NCBI RefSeq assembly: GCF_000993805.1
Contig: NZ_CP009961.1
Span: 800,714-864,713 of the forward strand
Direction: 5' to 3'
DNA: 64,000 bases
Origin: Thermofilum uzonense
GTDB lineage: Archaea; Thermoproteota; Thermoprotei; Thermofilales; Thermofilaceae
Below, one piece after another: positions 26,449-34,454 of the stretch (position 1 is the first letter of the stretch; each line of letters starts with the position of its first letter). The notes under the pieces were generated by a model. That model made no database searches and was not told the DNA's origin. It worked only from the letters and a program-made list of their open reading frames with translations. The position numbers and the translations under genes were made by a program.

Positions 26449-26681
26449 GGCGATCCACCCCATTCGACAATAATCTTCATCAGAATACCTCGCCCCACCA
26501 TGACTCTAGATCCCCTCACCTCTATGAGAACAGGCCCCGCAGAACCAGAATGAATGACTTTTACCTTGGCACCAGGGGTAAGGCCTAAATCTAAGAGCCT
26601 CCTCATAATGCCCATACCTCCTCTAACCTCGACGACTATGGCTTCCGCGTTCTCCGGAAGAAACGCTAGCGGGAGCCTCAC
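26445..26681 (-). CDS. feoA: FeoA-domain protein 2
   Basis: The 78 residues form an SH3-like FeoA domain with the motif MRRLLDLGLTPGAKVKVI and a final strand VMVGRGILMKIIVEW. FeoA binds the G domain or the membrane part of FeoB. Its GTG start overlaps the preceding feoA and its stop overlaps feoB by four bases, so the three are translationally linked. Confidence 0.85.
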   Translation of the reverse strand: MRLPLAFLPENAEAIVVEVRGGMGIMRRLLDLGLTPGAKVKVIHSGSAGPVLIEVRGSRVMVGRGILMKIIVEWGGSP

Positions 26682-26925
26682 CTTCCCTCACCTCATTCAC
26701 AATGACGTATATGTGCTCGCTTTCACTCTTCCTCAAACTAATATTGTATCCCTTAACAAGATACTCTATAGGGTCACCCAATGGTGCCTTTCTGAGAACA
26801 ACTACCTCCGCGCCCTTGACAAAGCCCATATCCATCAGCCTTTTACGTAGAGTTGGCTCGCCTGTGACGCGTGAAACGATACCTTTTTCTCCAGGTTTCA
26901 AGGAAGCCAGAGGTTTTTCGCTCAT
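26623..26925 (-). CDS. feoA: FeoA-domain protein 1
   Basis: The FeoA landmark is RKRLMDMGFVKGAEVVVL (residues about 27-44), followed by DPIEYLVKGYNISLRKSE, which ends the small barrel. A Ser/Gly/Glu-rich tail of about 20 residues overlaps the next gene by 59 bases. It is the first gene of the feo operon; GGGGGG with AAA precedes the ATG. Two FeoA proteins and one FeoB are a common arrangement in thermophiles. Confidence 0.88.
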   Translation of the reverse strand: MSEKPLASLKPGEKGIVSRVTGEPTLRKRLMDMGFVKGAEVVVLRKAPLGDPIEYLVKGYNISLRKSESEHIYVIVNEVREGEAPASVSSGERGSHSRRG

Positions 26926-26943
26926 TTTCCCCCCATTGAGAAA

Positions 26944-26988
26944 TTTTAGGTTTCACTAATATTTATTGCTTGCCCTAAAAAATTTAGG
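26944..26988. promoter_or_regulatory. Two DtxR-box-like palindromes in front of the feo operon
   Basis: TTAGGTTTCACTAA (26946-26959) has TTAG/CTAA arms and touches the TATA-like element at 26957-26967. CCTAAA-AAA-TTTAGG (26974-26988) is a perfect palindrome just upstream. Both resemble the TTAGG/CCTAA core of DtxR/IdeR operators, and a DtxR-type gene lies divergently next door. Confidence 0.55.
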
Positions 26989-27078
26989 TTCATATTTTTG
27001 CTCTGAGATCAATGAGAGGACAAACCGCTCGCATCGGAATACTTAAAGAAGAGAGAATAATGTAAAAAATAGGTTTAC

Positions 27079-27531
27079 ATGAAACTTAAGATCACTCCCC
27101 GAAAAGAGGACTACCTCCGAGCAATCTACAGGATTACAAAGGAGAAAGGCTATGCTCGAGTGAGAGATATCGCTAAAGAACTTGAGAAAAAGCCCTCAAG
27201 CGTGGTCGAGATGGTTCGCAAACTACAGGCAGAGGGTTATGTCAATTATGAGAAATATGGAGGAGTGACTTTGACTCCCAAGGGGAAAGAGGTTGCCGAG
27301 ATAATTGAAATGAGATACTACACGTTTCTCAAGCTACTCAGGTTAATACTCGTACCTGAAGACATTGCTTTAAAGGATGCTCATGTTCTTGAACACATGT
27401 TGGACCCTAAAACCACCTTGCAGTTTATAAGATTGGTTGAATTTCTTGAGACAAGATTCCAGAACTTTGAAGAGGAGTTCAGTGCTTACTGCAGGAGAAA
27501 AAGCCATGGCTTGGTTCATGGTACCCTTTAG
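27079..27531 (+). CDS. DtxR/MntR-family metal-dependent regulator
   Basis: The 150-residue protein opens with a winged helix (RKEDYLRAIY, VRDIAKELEKKPSSVVEMVRKLQ, VNYEKYGGVTLTPKGKEVA) and continues with the dimerisation and metal-binding domain, with DAHVLEHMLDP in the place of the E..H.ls motif. No SH3 domain follows, as in MntR-type short members. It is divergent from feoA-feoA-feoB, and DtxR-like palindromes lie between, so it very probably represses Fe(II) uptake when iron is plentiful. Confidence 0.88.
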   Translation: MKLKITPRKEDYLRAIYRITKEKGYARVRDIAKELEKKPSSVVEMVRKLQAEGYVNYEKYGGVTLTPKGKEVAEIIEMRYYTFLKLLRLILVPEDIALKDAHVLEHMLDPKTTLQFIRLVEFLETRFQNFEEEFSAYCRRKSHGLVHGTL

Positions 27532-27575
27532 TACGTATTAAAAGTTATAATAATTAATTTATCCGGACTACTGTT

Positions 27576-29579
27576 GTGACCTCTATGGGTCTAGGAGAAT
27601 ATTTAGAGTGCTGTGCAAAGCAGATAGGCAATAAAAGTTTTTCTCTAGAGGGAATCTTAGATTGCGCAAGGTTACATTGGGATAGTATCGCGGGAATCTT
27701 TACAAGTCTCTATGGTTCGAAAAGGGCTGAGGAGATTTACAGCGTCTTGAATCAAGGCTTAAAGTTGGGTGAAGTAGAAGAATCTCATGAGGTTTTCAAA
27801 GTTGTTTCAGAGCTACTTGAAGTTTTCCTGGGAAGCCTTGATATGACTCTAGCCAGCCCGATTTTAGTATCTAACCTTGAAATGATCCTCAATATTCTAG
27901 TGGAGAAGGGTATCATGCCAGAGGATAGGCGTCGTTTATGGGAGAGAATTCTCTTGGAGGTAAAGCTGAGGCTCGAGAAAAATGTTCTATGGGTTGAAGG
28001 CGGCTCAGCAACCCCTCTCATCGCCTTGAGTGACGAGGACCTGCCGTGGGCTCTGGGTTACCTTTGGCCGTATTTCCTGGATCAAGTGGAAGGTAAGGGT
28101 GTTGAGGGAGTCTTGAAGGAGGTTCAAAGTAGCATATATGAGGGTATAGCGGTAAGATTGAAGGGAACCCCTGGGTCGGGTAAACTAGCGTTAACATACC
28201 TTACGCTAAAGCACCTGATAACTGAGGGTTACCTTGTCTATGCAGGTGACCCGAACTATGCACAGTTGCTGAGCGGCGATAAGGTTGTCTTCTCGCCTAG
28301 GGGATATTACTTGTCACCTGCGGGAAACAAGGGGGACATTAAGGAAATTGACGTTTCAGGCCGCTTAACACTGGAAGAGCTCAAAGAAATAGCCCTAAGG
28401 ATCGGAGCTTGGGATGGTGTTAAGATCTCCGAGTCTATGCTAGGGGCACTTGTTGAGCATTCAGGCGGGAATCCTGGATTCGTTGAGGCGGCTTTGCTTC
28501 ATCTCGCGCTTTGCGAGATGAGCCAGAGGCGATGCGAGGTGCCCGATTCTATGGAAAAGTTAAAGGCGAAGTTGAGGGCTGATCTTCCTCCAGCACTCGT
28601 CGAAAAGCTCACTAACTTGTCTTTGATTTCCGCACGCTGCTTCCCAACCGGGCTCTTGGAAGTAGGTGAAGATGAGGAGGACTTCTTTAACCGTGTGTTT
28701 CTAAAATATGATCCCTTGGGGCTTTATTCATGGAGGAGTCTTGTATCTCGAGAAGCCTTTAGTAGGAAGATTGCCTTCCCGTATAATCCCTACGAGGTGG
28801 TCTTTTCATCGGAGTCGCCGTTCCACAGCGCATGGTCTCTTCTCTCCAGCTCTCCCAGGATCGGGAGCTATGTAGCCGCTAAAGCCTTAAGTGAGTTGTA
28901 CGAGGAGCAGTCTTACCCGCTTCTAGAAGCTGTTGTTACGCTGTCTCCAGGTACGGTTGCGCGGCTCCTTAGGAGCTCTACTGTTTACCGTTTAAGGGTG
29001 CTTGTTGGAGTCGCAGAGAAAATGGGAAGCTTGGCATTGGCGGAGGAGCTCCTAAGCCTATCCACTAATATCCTTAAATCAATGGGGGGAGAGGTGCTTG
29101 CGGAAGAGCTGGAAGCTCTGACAGTGGAGCTGGCTGAGATTCAGGCTAAGAGATTGTTGCCAGAGCTTGCCCTGCGAACACTCAGCGGCTTCTCACCTAG
29201 AGATGAATCATTAAGGCTAAGATCCGAGTGGATAAGAGGTGCGTCGCTCTTAAACATAAGCGAGTACGAGAGAGCCTTTACTCACCTACAGGAAGCACTG
29301 AGGTTGTCCCAAGAGGGGAATTCGAGGCGTGAGACTTACTCAATTAGAATACTTATCGTTGACGCCTTGCTAGGAATGGGTAGGAGGGATGAGGCGGTCA
29401 AAGAGATTGAGAGCATCGTCAAGGAGCTTGTTAGGGCTGAGTGCACCTTAGTGGATCTCCTATTTGAGGCGGCTATCAGGGAAAAGCAACTAAAAGGTAA
29501 AAACAATTACGCAGTCTGCGCCTCCCTTACACGATGCGGGTATCCAGACCTCGCAGGTTCGTATGGATGTTTTAGCTGA
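27576..29579 (+). CDS. STAND-like P-loop protein with helical repeats
   Basis: A P-loop reads GTPGSGKL (residues 197-204); the usual Ser or Thr after Lys is Leu. An N-terminal helical region of about 150 residues precedes it. After the nucleotide-binding part comes a winged-helix-like stretch with GGNPGFVEAALLHLAL, a signature of AAA/STAND proteins, and the final 200 residues are helical repeats of TPR type (SEWIRGASLLNISEYERAFTHLQEAL). Regulatory proteins such as MalT have this layout, but no DNA-binding domain is evident. A TATA box (27545-27552) supports the GTG start. The role is unknown. Confidence 0.6.
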   Translation: MTSMGLGEYLECCAKQIGNKSFSLEGILDCARLHWDSIAGIFTSLYGSKRAEEIYSVLNQGLKLGEVEESHEVFKVVSELLEVFLGSLDMTLASPILVSNLEMILNILVEKGIMPEDRRRLWERILLEVKLRLEKNVLWVEGGSATPLIALSDEDLPWALGYLWPYFLDQVEGKGVEGVLKEVQSSIYEGIAVRLKGTPGSGKLALTYLTLKHLITEGYLVYAGDPNYAQLLSGDKVVFSPRGYYLSPAGNKGDIKEIDVSGRLTLEELKEIALRIGAWDGVKISESMLGALVEHSGGNPGFVEAALLHLALCEMSQRRCEVPDSMEKLKAKLRADLPPALVEKLTNLSLISARCFPTGLLEVGEDEEDFFNRVFLKYDPLGLYSWRSLVSREAFSRKIAFPYNPYEVVFSSESPFHSAWSLLSSSPRIGSYVAAKALSELYEEQSYPLLEAVVTLSPGTVARLLRSSTVYRLRVLVGVAEKMGSLALAEELLSLSTNILKSMGGEVLAEELEALTVELAEIQAKRLLPELALRTLSGFSPRDESLRLRSEWIRGASLLNISEYERAFTHLQEALRLSQEGNSRRETYSIRILIVDALLGMGRRDEAVKEIESIVKELVRAECTLVDLLFEAAIREKQLKGKNNYAVCASLTRCGYPDLAGSYGCFS

Positions 29580-30762
29580 GCTGGAAGTCAATTGAGGCGC
29601 CTCTATCGACTCTTACACTCCACCCCATCTGAGCCCCGGCCCTCATTGCCTCCTCTAATATCTTGTGCTGCACGTTTGAATCTGGCTGTGTTAATCCAAG
29701 GAGGCTTCCCCCCAATCCCGCACCGCTTATCTTCACGCCTAGCGCCCCGGCTGCGAGCATGGCGCTTCTTATTTTTTCGAGCTCAGGGAGGCTTACATCG
29801 TATAGGTCTCTTAATAGCTCGTGCTGGTAATTTACCTCGTATGCTATAAGGTTTAGGTCGACACGTCCCGTCTTCAAGCTTTCCACTACTCGCATTGTCG
29901 ATTGGTGCATTAGGAGAGTAAAGGTAACTCTCTTAGCAAGCTTTTCAGGTAGCCTGCTGAGATAGCCTTCTAATTCATCAAAACTCAATTGATCCCACAA
30001 CGTTTCATCGAGGCTCGGCTTGATCTTCGCTTTAACGTCAGGTGGAATATCGTCCATAGAGTACAGAGTACGTAAAGCCTCGTTGAGCTCAGCCTGCCTC
30101 TTTGGATGAATATCAGCAACGCTGTGTCTGATCCCGGAATCTGCTATGATTAAGTTCAGCTTTCCTATCTCGAGTTTCTCTACACGTACTGGAGGTTTGG
30201 GGTATAATAGTATCGCTCCTCCCAGGGAGGACGCATACTGGTCCAGCCTACCGCAGGGGATACCGGCGACTCTGTTTTCGGCCAGAAAGGCAAGCTCGGC
30301 TACTTCTTCCGGTGATAGGCCAAGGTTGTAGTGGGCGTCTAAGGCCTTGAGGAAGGCTACTTCTAGGGCAGCACTGCTCGAGAGCCCAGAGCCTATTGGC
30401 ACCTCGCTGTATATGACCGCTTTGAAGCCCCTTGTAAGCTTCAATCCCCTGTATTTTTCTAGGGCTATAACAACAGCCCTGAGATAGTTTCCCCACCAGC
30501 CTCGCACATGTAGCTCAGGGTTGGTTGCCGAGAAAACATCTTGAAACTCAGCTCCTTCCTTTTTCAGGTTCAAGCTTATTACCTGGAAGTTGTAGCTTTC
30601 TGATAAAACTGCCACGTAGGTTCTCAAGTTTACCGCGACTGGAACTACAGGCAGGCCCTTGTAGTCCTGATGGGTATTAAGGAAGTCAATGCGTCCAGGT
30701 GCAGAGGCTACGAGTAGAGGCGTCCGGTCCAGACTGGAAGAAAGCTCATACGGTATCTTCAC
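29572..30762 (-). CDS. galK: Galactokinase (GHMP kinase)
   Basis: It phosphorylates galactose at C1 with ATP, the first step of the Leloir route. The three GHMP motifs are present: APGRIDFLNTHQDYKG near residue 21 with the galactokinase-type N-terminus, PIGSGLSSSAALEVAFL (ATP loop), and GVKISGAGLGGSLLGL near the end. NRVAGIPCGRLDQYAS includes the catalytic Asp region. I choose GTG at 30762, since a TATA box is centred 25 bases upstream; a longer frame begins at 30837 within the divergent galT. It ends convergently, overlapping the STAND-like gene by 8 bases. Confidence 0.9.
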   Translation of the reverse strand: MKIPYELSSSLDRTPLLVASAPGRIDFLNTHQDYKGLPVVPVAVNLRTYVAVLSESYNFQVISLNLKKEGAEFQDVFSATNPELHVRGWWGNYLRAVVIALEKYRGLKLTRGFKAVIYSEVPIGSGLSSSAALEVAFLKALDAHYNLGLSPEEVAELAFLAENRVAGIPCGRLDQYASSLGGAILLYPKPPVRVEKLEIGKLNLIIADSGIRHSVADIHPKRQAELNEALRTLYSMDDIPPDVKAKIKPSLDETLWDQLSFDELEGYLSRLPEKLAKRVTFTLLMHQSTMRVVESLKTGRVDLNLIAYEVNYQHELLRDLYDVSLPELEKIRSAMLAAGALGVKISGAGLGGSLLGLTQPDSNVQHKILEEAMRAGAQMGWSVRVDRGASIDFQLS

Positions 30763-30797
30763 AAGAAATAAAACGTCGTTCTGAAAATAAATCTCAC
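30763..30797. promoter_or_regulatory. Overlapping divergent promoters of galK and galT
   Basis: Only 35 bases separate the GTG starts at 30762 (minus) and 30798 (plus). The plus-strand AAATAAAA (30766-30773) is centred 28 bases before galT, and minus-strand TTTATTTTC (30783-30791) is centred 25 bases before galK. Each promoter therefore lies within the footprint of the other. Confidence 0.6.
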
Positions 30798-31814
30798 GTG
30801 CGGCGGGAAACTTACAACGAGCTTCGATGGAATCCACTTATTGGTAGCTGGATCATAGTCTCTAGTAAAAGGGCTGTCAGGCCCTGGAGGCAAGTCGAGA
30901 AGTGCCCTTTTTGCCCTGGGTCCGAGGAAACGGGGGTCGGCTGGGATGTCCTCGTGCTAGACAATAGATTTCCAGCTCTCAGGGTTGATGCGGTAGCCTC
31001 TCGAGGAAGCAGGGGATTGTATAAGGTTGAAAGGGCATATGGTTATTCGAAAGTAGTTGTAGAGACACCAGATCACGAAGGTGACCTAGACACGATACCC
31101 TTCGTGAACCTCATAAAATACCTGAGAGTAATCGCAGATCTTACAGAGAAGCATTGTGGTGATCCAAAAATAGAGTATGTTTTGCCATTCAGGAACAAAG
31201 GGGAAGTCATAGGCGTGTCTCTCACTCACCCCCATTCACAGGTATACGTTTTGCCCTTTATACCGCCACGGGTAAAGAGGGAGTTATCAATGATTAAGGA
31301 GCATAGGGAAAAGACAGGTTCCTGTCTTCTATGCGATATCCTGAAGGCTGAAGAATCAGATGGAGAGAGAATATTGTATTCAAATAGTCACTTCACGGCT
31401 TTTCTCCCGTTTTTCGCTATGTGGCCTTACGAGGTACATATATACCCTCAAAGGCATGTCGGATCACTTCCTCAACTAGACCCTGAGGAGCTCCAAAGCC
31501 TAGCTGACGCTATTAGAATGGTTGTCGGGGCATATAATCGGCTCTTTGGCTTCAGCCTCCCCTACATTATGGTTTTCCACCAGTCCCCCTGCCGCGACTC
31601 CGGCGAATTCCACTTCCACGTCGAATTCTACCCTGTTCACCGATCCCAGGATAAGTTAAAGTATCCCGCGGGTATAGAGTGGGGAGGGTGGATCTTCACG
31701 TATGACGGCTTGCCCGAGGAGAGGGCGGGAGAGCTGAGAAAAGCGTTTCAAAGAGCCCTAGTCGATTTCGAGACGAAGGGTTTAAAACCATTTGGAAGAG
31801 TCCCCGAGAAATGA
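30798..31814 (+). CDS. galT: Galactose-1-phosphate uridylyltransferase
   Basis: It exchanges galactose 1-phosphate with UDP-glucose. The catalytic HPHSQ motif (nucleophile the second His) lies mid-protein, CPFCPG and later HYP- and HFHVEFYP-type motifs of the HIT-like halves follow. The 338 residues match. The GTG at 30798 is chosen because a TATA box lies 28 bases before it; frames starting further upstream would run through the galK start. Paired divergently with galK. Confidence 0.92.
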   Translation: MRRETYNELRWNPLIGSWIIVSSKRAVRPWRQVEKCPFCPGSEETGVGWDVLVLDNRFPALRVDAVASRGSRGLYKVERAYGYSKVVVETPDHEGDLDTIPFVNLIKYLRVIADLTEKHCGDPKIEYVLPFRNKGEVIGVSLTHPHSQVYVLPFIPPRVKRELSMIKEHREKTGSCLLCDILKAEESDGERILYSNSHFTAFLPFFAMWPYEVHIYPQRHVGSLPQLDPEELQSLADAIRMVVGAYNRLFGFSLPYIMVFHQSPCRDSGEFHFHVEFYPVHRSQDKLKYPAGIEWGGWIFTYDGLPEERAGELRKAFQRALVDFETKGLKPFGRVPEK

Positions 31815-31834
31815 GAAGGCTTATCGGACTACGC

Positions 31835-31842
31835 TTTTATAT
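31835..31842 (+). promoter_or_regulatory. TATA box that decides the start at 31866
   Basis: TTTTATAT is centred 27 bases before the GTG at 31866 but only 18 before the GTG at 31857, so the second GTG is favoured. Confidence 0.45.
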
Positions 31843-31865
31843 CTGAAGCTTTAATTGTGTGCATT

Positions 31866-32792
31866 GTGAGCATCAGATACGTGGTCTTAATCACCCTGGG
31901 GCTCCTAGTTATCCCTAACCTGGTTTTCGCTCAGCAAACAGGCGTAGTAAACGTCGAGATTTTTCCTACGGGAGGCGCCCATGTCGTCTATATTCTTCCA
32001 GTAAATGGGTCACTCATAGTTGATCTGAAACTGATTGGTCTTCCAGACCCTAACTTCCTGGTAATTGTCCAGAACGAGAAGGGTGAGCCACTACCATACT
32101 CGATAAATGACACTACTGGCTACATGACTATAATTACGTTAGGGTCGTCTCAGTTAAAAGTAGACTATTATACCTCATCTATAACCTCCAAAGTAGCAGG
32201 CAGATGGATCGTAAACTTTACATCTCCACTCCCAGTCATATTGAAGCTTCCCCCAAATGCAACACTCTCAGCGATTTACACCATTCCAGAAGGAATCTCC
32301 ACTCAGGATGGAAGCATAGTCTTGTCCTTCAAACAAGGCCCAGTCCTTATAGGCTATGTTCAACCCCCTGTTAACGTCGTTGTACAAAAGCCTATAACGC
32401 CTCCTTCCAATCCCGCAATACCACCTGGGAGTAACACCAGTAGCACAACGAGTCCAGGAACTACACCACAATCGCCTTCGAGCCCCTCTCTGCCCTCTAC
32501 AAGTCTTACAAGCCCTATAATCCTAGGCGCTATCACCCTAGCTACGGTCGCCGTATTGGTACTTTTCTTACTTCTGAGAAGGAGAGAGAGCGCTAAGGGC
32601 TTTTCAGAGGTTGACGCGCAGATAATTGAGCTATTAAGGAGTGCTGGTGGAGGACTTTTTCAATCTGAACTTGTCAACAAGCTTGGGCTACCCACTACGA
32701 CTGTCTGGCGTCATATAAGGAAACTAGAGTCTAGCGGCATCGTGGTTGTGGAGAAGAGGTTTGGGAGAAACTACATCAGACTCTCCCGGTGA
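31866..32792 (+). CDS. Membrane-tethered protein with cytoplasmic winged helix
   Basis: The N-terminus is a signal peptide (hydrophobic to LVFA). An extracellular beta-rich domain of about 160 residues follows, then a Ser/Thr/Pro-rich linker, one membrane helix (about residues 215-237) with RRRES on its inner side, and a C-terminal winged helix of MarR/ArsR type (SEVDAQIIELLRSAGGGLFQSELVNKL, TTTVWRHIRKLESSGIVVVEKRFGRNYIRLS). Such one-pass regulators could pass an outside signal to a promoter. It stands just after galT, so a link with sugar use is possible. No partner is known to me. Confidence 0.72.
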   Translation: MSIRYVVLITLGLLVIPNLVFAQQTGVVNVEIFPTGGAHVVYILPVNGSLIVDLKLIGLPDPNFLVIVQNEKGEPLPYSINDTTGYMTIITLGSSQLKVDYYTSSITSKVAGRWIVNFTSPLPVILKLPPNATLSAIYTIPEGISTQDGSIVLSFKQGPVLIGYVQPPVNVVVQKPITPPSNPAIPPGSNTSSTTSPGTTPQSPSSPSLPSTSLTSPIILGAITLATVAVLVLFLLLRRRESAKGFSEVDAQIIELLRSAGGGLFQSELVNKLGLPTTTVWRHIRKLESSGIVVVEKRFGRNYIRLSR

Positions 32793-32891
32793 GTGAAAAC
32801 TATTAGGTTTGAAGGGGTGGGCAAGCATCTCATTCATACGCTGGGGGAGTTAAAAATGAGATCCTATGTTTTATATAGCTTTATTTTTGCT

Positions 32892-34454
32892 TCACTGCCT
32901 AGACGGCTTTATGACTTTTAATGCCTCTTTTACATACTTATCTGGTACATATCCTTCCCTTATAATCTCCGCTAGAACATCCGCGCTAGGCCTCCTGATC
33001 CTCTTCTTAGACTCGAGGTCTACAGCGTAAAGGCCGAACTTCATCCTAAAGCCGTCGGCCCACTCGTAGTTATCTACAAGCGCCCAGTGCAGATACCCCT
33101 TCACAGTGTTTTTCTCCTGAATGTATTCTTCTAGGGTTTTGAGGTGTAAGGCTATAAAGTGTGGTCTAAGCCTGTCTTCGCGATCTGCGATACCGTTCTC
33201 AGTCACAATTATAGGTTTTCCATAACCGGCTGCGATGTCTAGAACCTCTGCTAAGCCCTCAGGGTAGATCTCCCAGCCGAAGTTGCTTGTAGGTCGACCG
33301 GCCATGCTATAGGAGTCTGGGACACACTCGTTTCCATAGCCTTTTACCATCTCTGGGAAGACTGGAATACCTAGGATGAAGGAGAGGGGGTTTCTTTTGC
33401 CGTGAACAACTTGCCTCGAGTAGTAGTTGACGCCTATCCAGTCTACCTTATCCTTATATGCCGCGTACATCTCGCTAGGTTCTTCCTTCATGTTCGTGTC
33501 CTTGTCAACCCATCCGCGCGTTACAGCGTTGAGGATCCACCTGTTGTGTAGATGGTCTGAGAAACGTGCAGCTATTACGTCGAGATGACGCCTTGGGTCT
33601 AGAGGGTGGAAGGGTATCATGTTGTGAATTATTCCGACCTCAGCTGGGCTAGATGTTTCTGGATACGCTTTTGTCTTGTCTATGCTCTTTATGATCTTAT
33701 AAGCCAAGACGTGGGCTTGAGCTATATTTACTAGGGTTTTCCGGTAACCGTCGAAGTTGAATAATCCAGGAGGGAACTTTCCGTTCTTGAAGAGAAAGCC
33801 AGCCTCAGCCACTACGCTGGGCTCGTTGAATGTTGACCATATGTCCACCAGGTCTCCGAACCTCCAAGCTGCGTAAGCTGCGAATTTTACAAACTCGATC
33901 GGAAAGCGTGGGTCTGCATAGCCCAGTGGTCCTCTTTTTAGGTTCGTGGCTCTAGCCTGGATAGGGTCATGGAGCCATATGGGTAGCGTGAAGTGTACAA
34001 GGTTTAAGATGACGATGAATCCTTTCTCGCGTAGGTCCATTATCACCTCACGGTAATGCTGTACAGCTGACTTATCGGCCAGCTCGTCAAGCTTCGCCAG
34101 GTCTTCTTCGTCTAGACTTGCGTTTACTAGTAGAGACTCGTCTTTCTCGACGTGGATGTTGATGTTAAAGGTGGGTCTTGGGAATATCCTGCTCCACTCT
34201 AGATTTAAGCGGTAAGCATTCATGCCTAGAGACTTAGCGATATCGTGGTCTTCACGGAAACGATGCCAATAGTCTATCCCCTTTTCGGGCAGGTCTCCGC
34301 TCACGATTCCTCGCTTAATATTGGATTCGTCGTGAACCCAGACAAACCAGTCTGTGTTAGGGTCGATTGCTCTCCCTTCAGGGTCTCCCATCTCGAATTG
34401 GAAGCCTGCGAGTGAGACACCCCAAAGGAAGTTTTTCGGGAACAATTTAACCAC
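32892..34454 (-). CDS. Family 1 beta-glycosidase
   Basis: The GH1 TIM barrel has its two catalytic glutamates in STFNEP (Glu211, acid/base) and IVTENG (Glu419, nucleophile), with the start FPKNFLWGVSLAGFQFE and WSRIFPRP typical of the archaeal LacS type. It has 520 residues and no signal peptide, so it acts in the cytoplasm. The natural substrates of LacS-like enzymes are beta-galactosides, beta-glucosides and cellobiose-like sugars. It overlaps the upstream MFS gene by 8 bases, so uptake and hydrolysis appear coupled. Confidence 0.93.
   Translation of the reverse strand: MVKLFPKNFLWGVSLAGFQFEMGDPEGRAIDPNTDWFVWVHDESNIKRGIVSGDLPEKGIDYWHRFREDHDIAKSLGMNAYRLNLEWSRIFPRPTFNINIHVEKDESLLVNASLDEEDLAKLDELADKSAVQHYREVIMDLREKGFIVILNLVHFTLPIWLHDPIQARATNLKRGPLGYADPRFPIEFVKFAAYAAWRFGDLVDIWSTFNEPSVVAEAGFLFKNGKFPPGLFNFDGYRKTLVNIAQAHVLAYKIIKSIDKTKAYPETSSPAEVGIIHNMIPFHPLDPRRHLDVIAARFSDHLHNRWILNAVTRGWVDKDTNMKEEPSEMYAAYKDKVDWIGVNYYSRQVVHGKRNPLSFILGIPVFPEMVKGYGNECVPDSYSMAGRPTSNFGWEIYPEGLAEVLDIAAGYGKPIIVTENGIADREDRLRPHFIALHLKTLEEYIQEKNTVKGYLHWALVDNYEWADGFRMKFGLYAVDLESKKRIRRPSADVLAEIIREGYVPDKYVKEALKVIKPSRQ

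Noticed and set aside
26445-26925. Single fused double-FeoA protein
   Set aside because: The two FeoA domains lie in different frames with a clear stop and a GTG start between; both are normal lengths, so no frameshift is needed.
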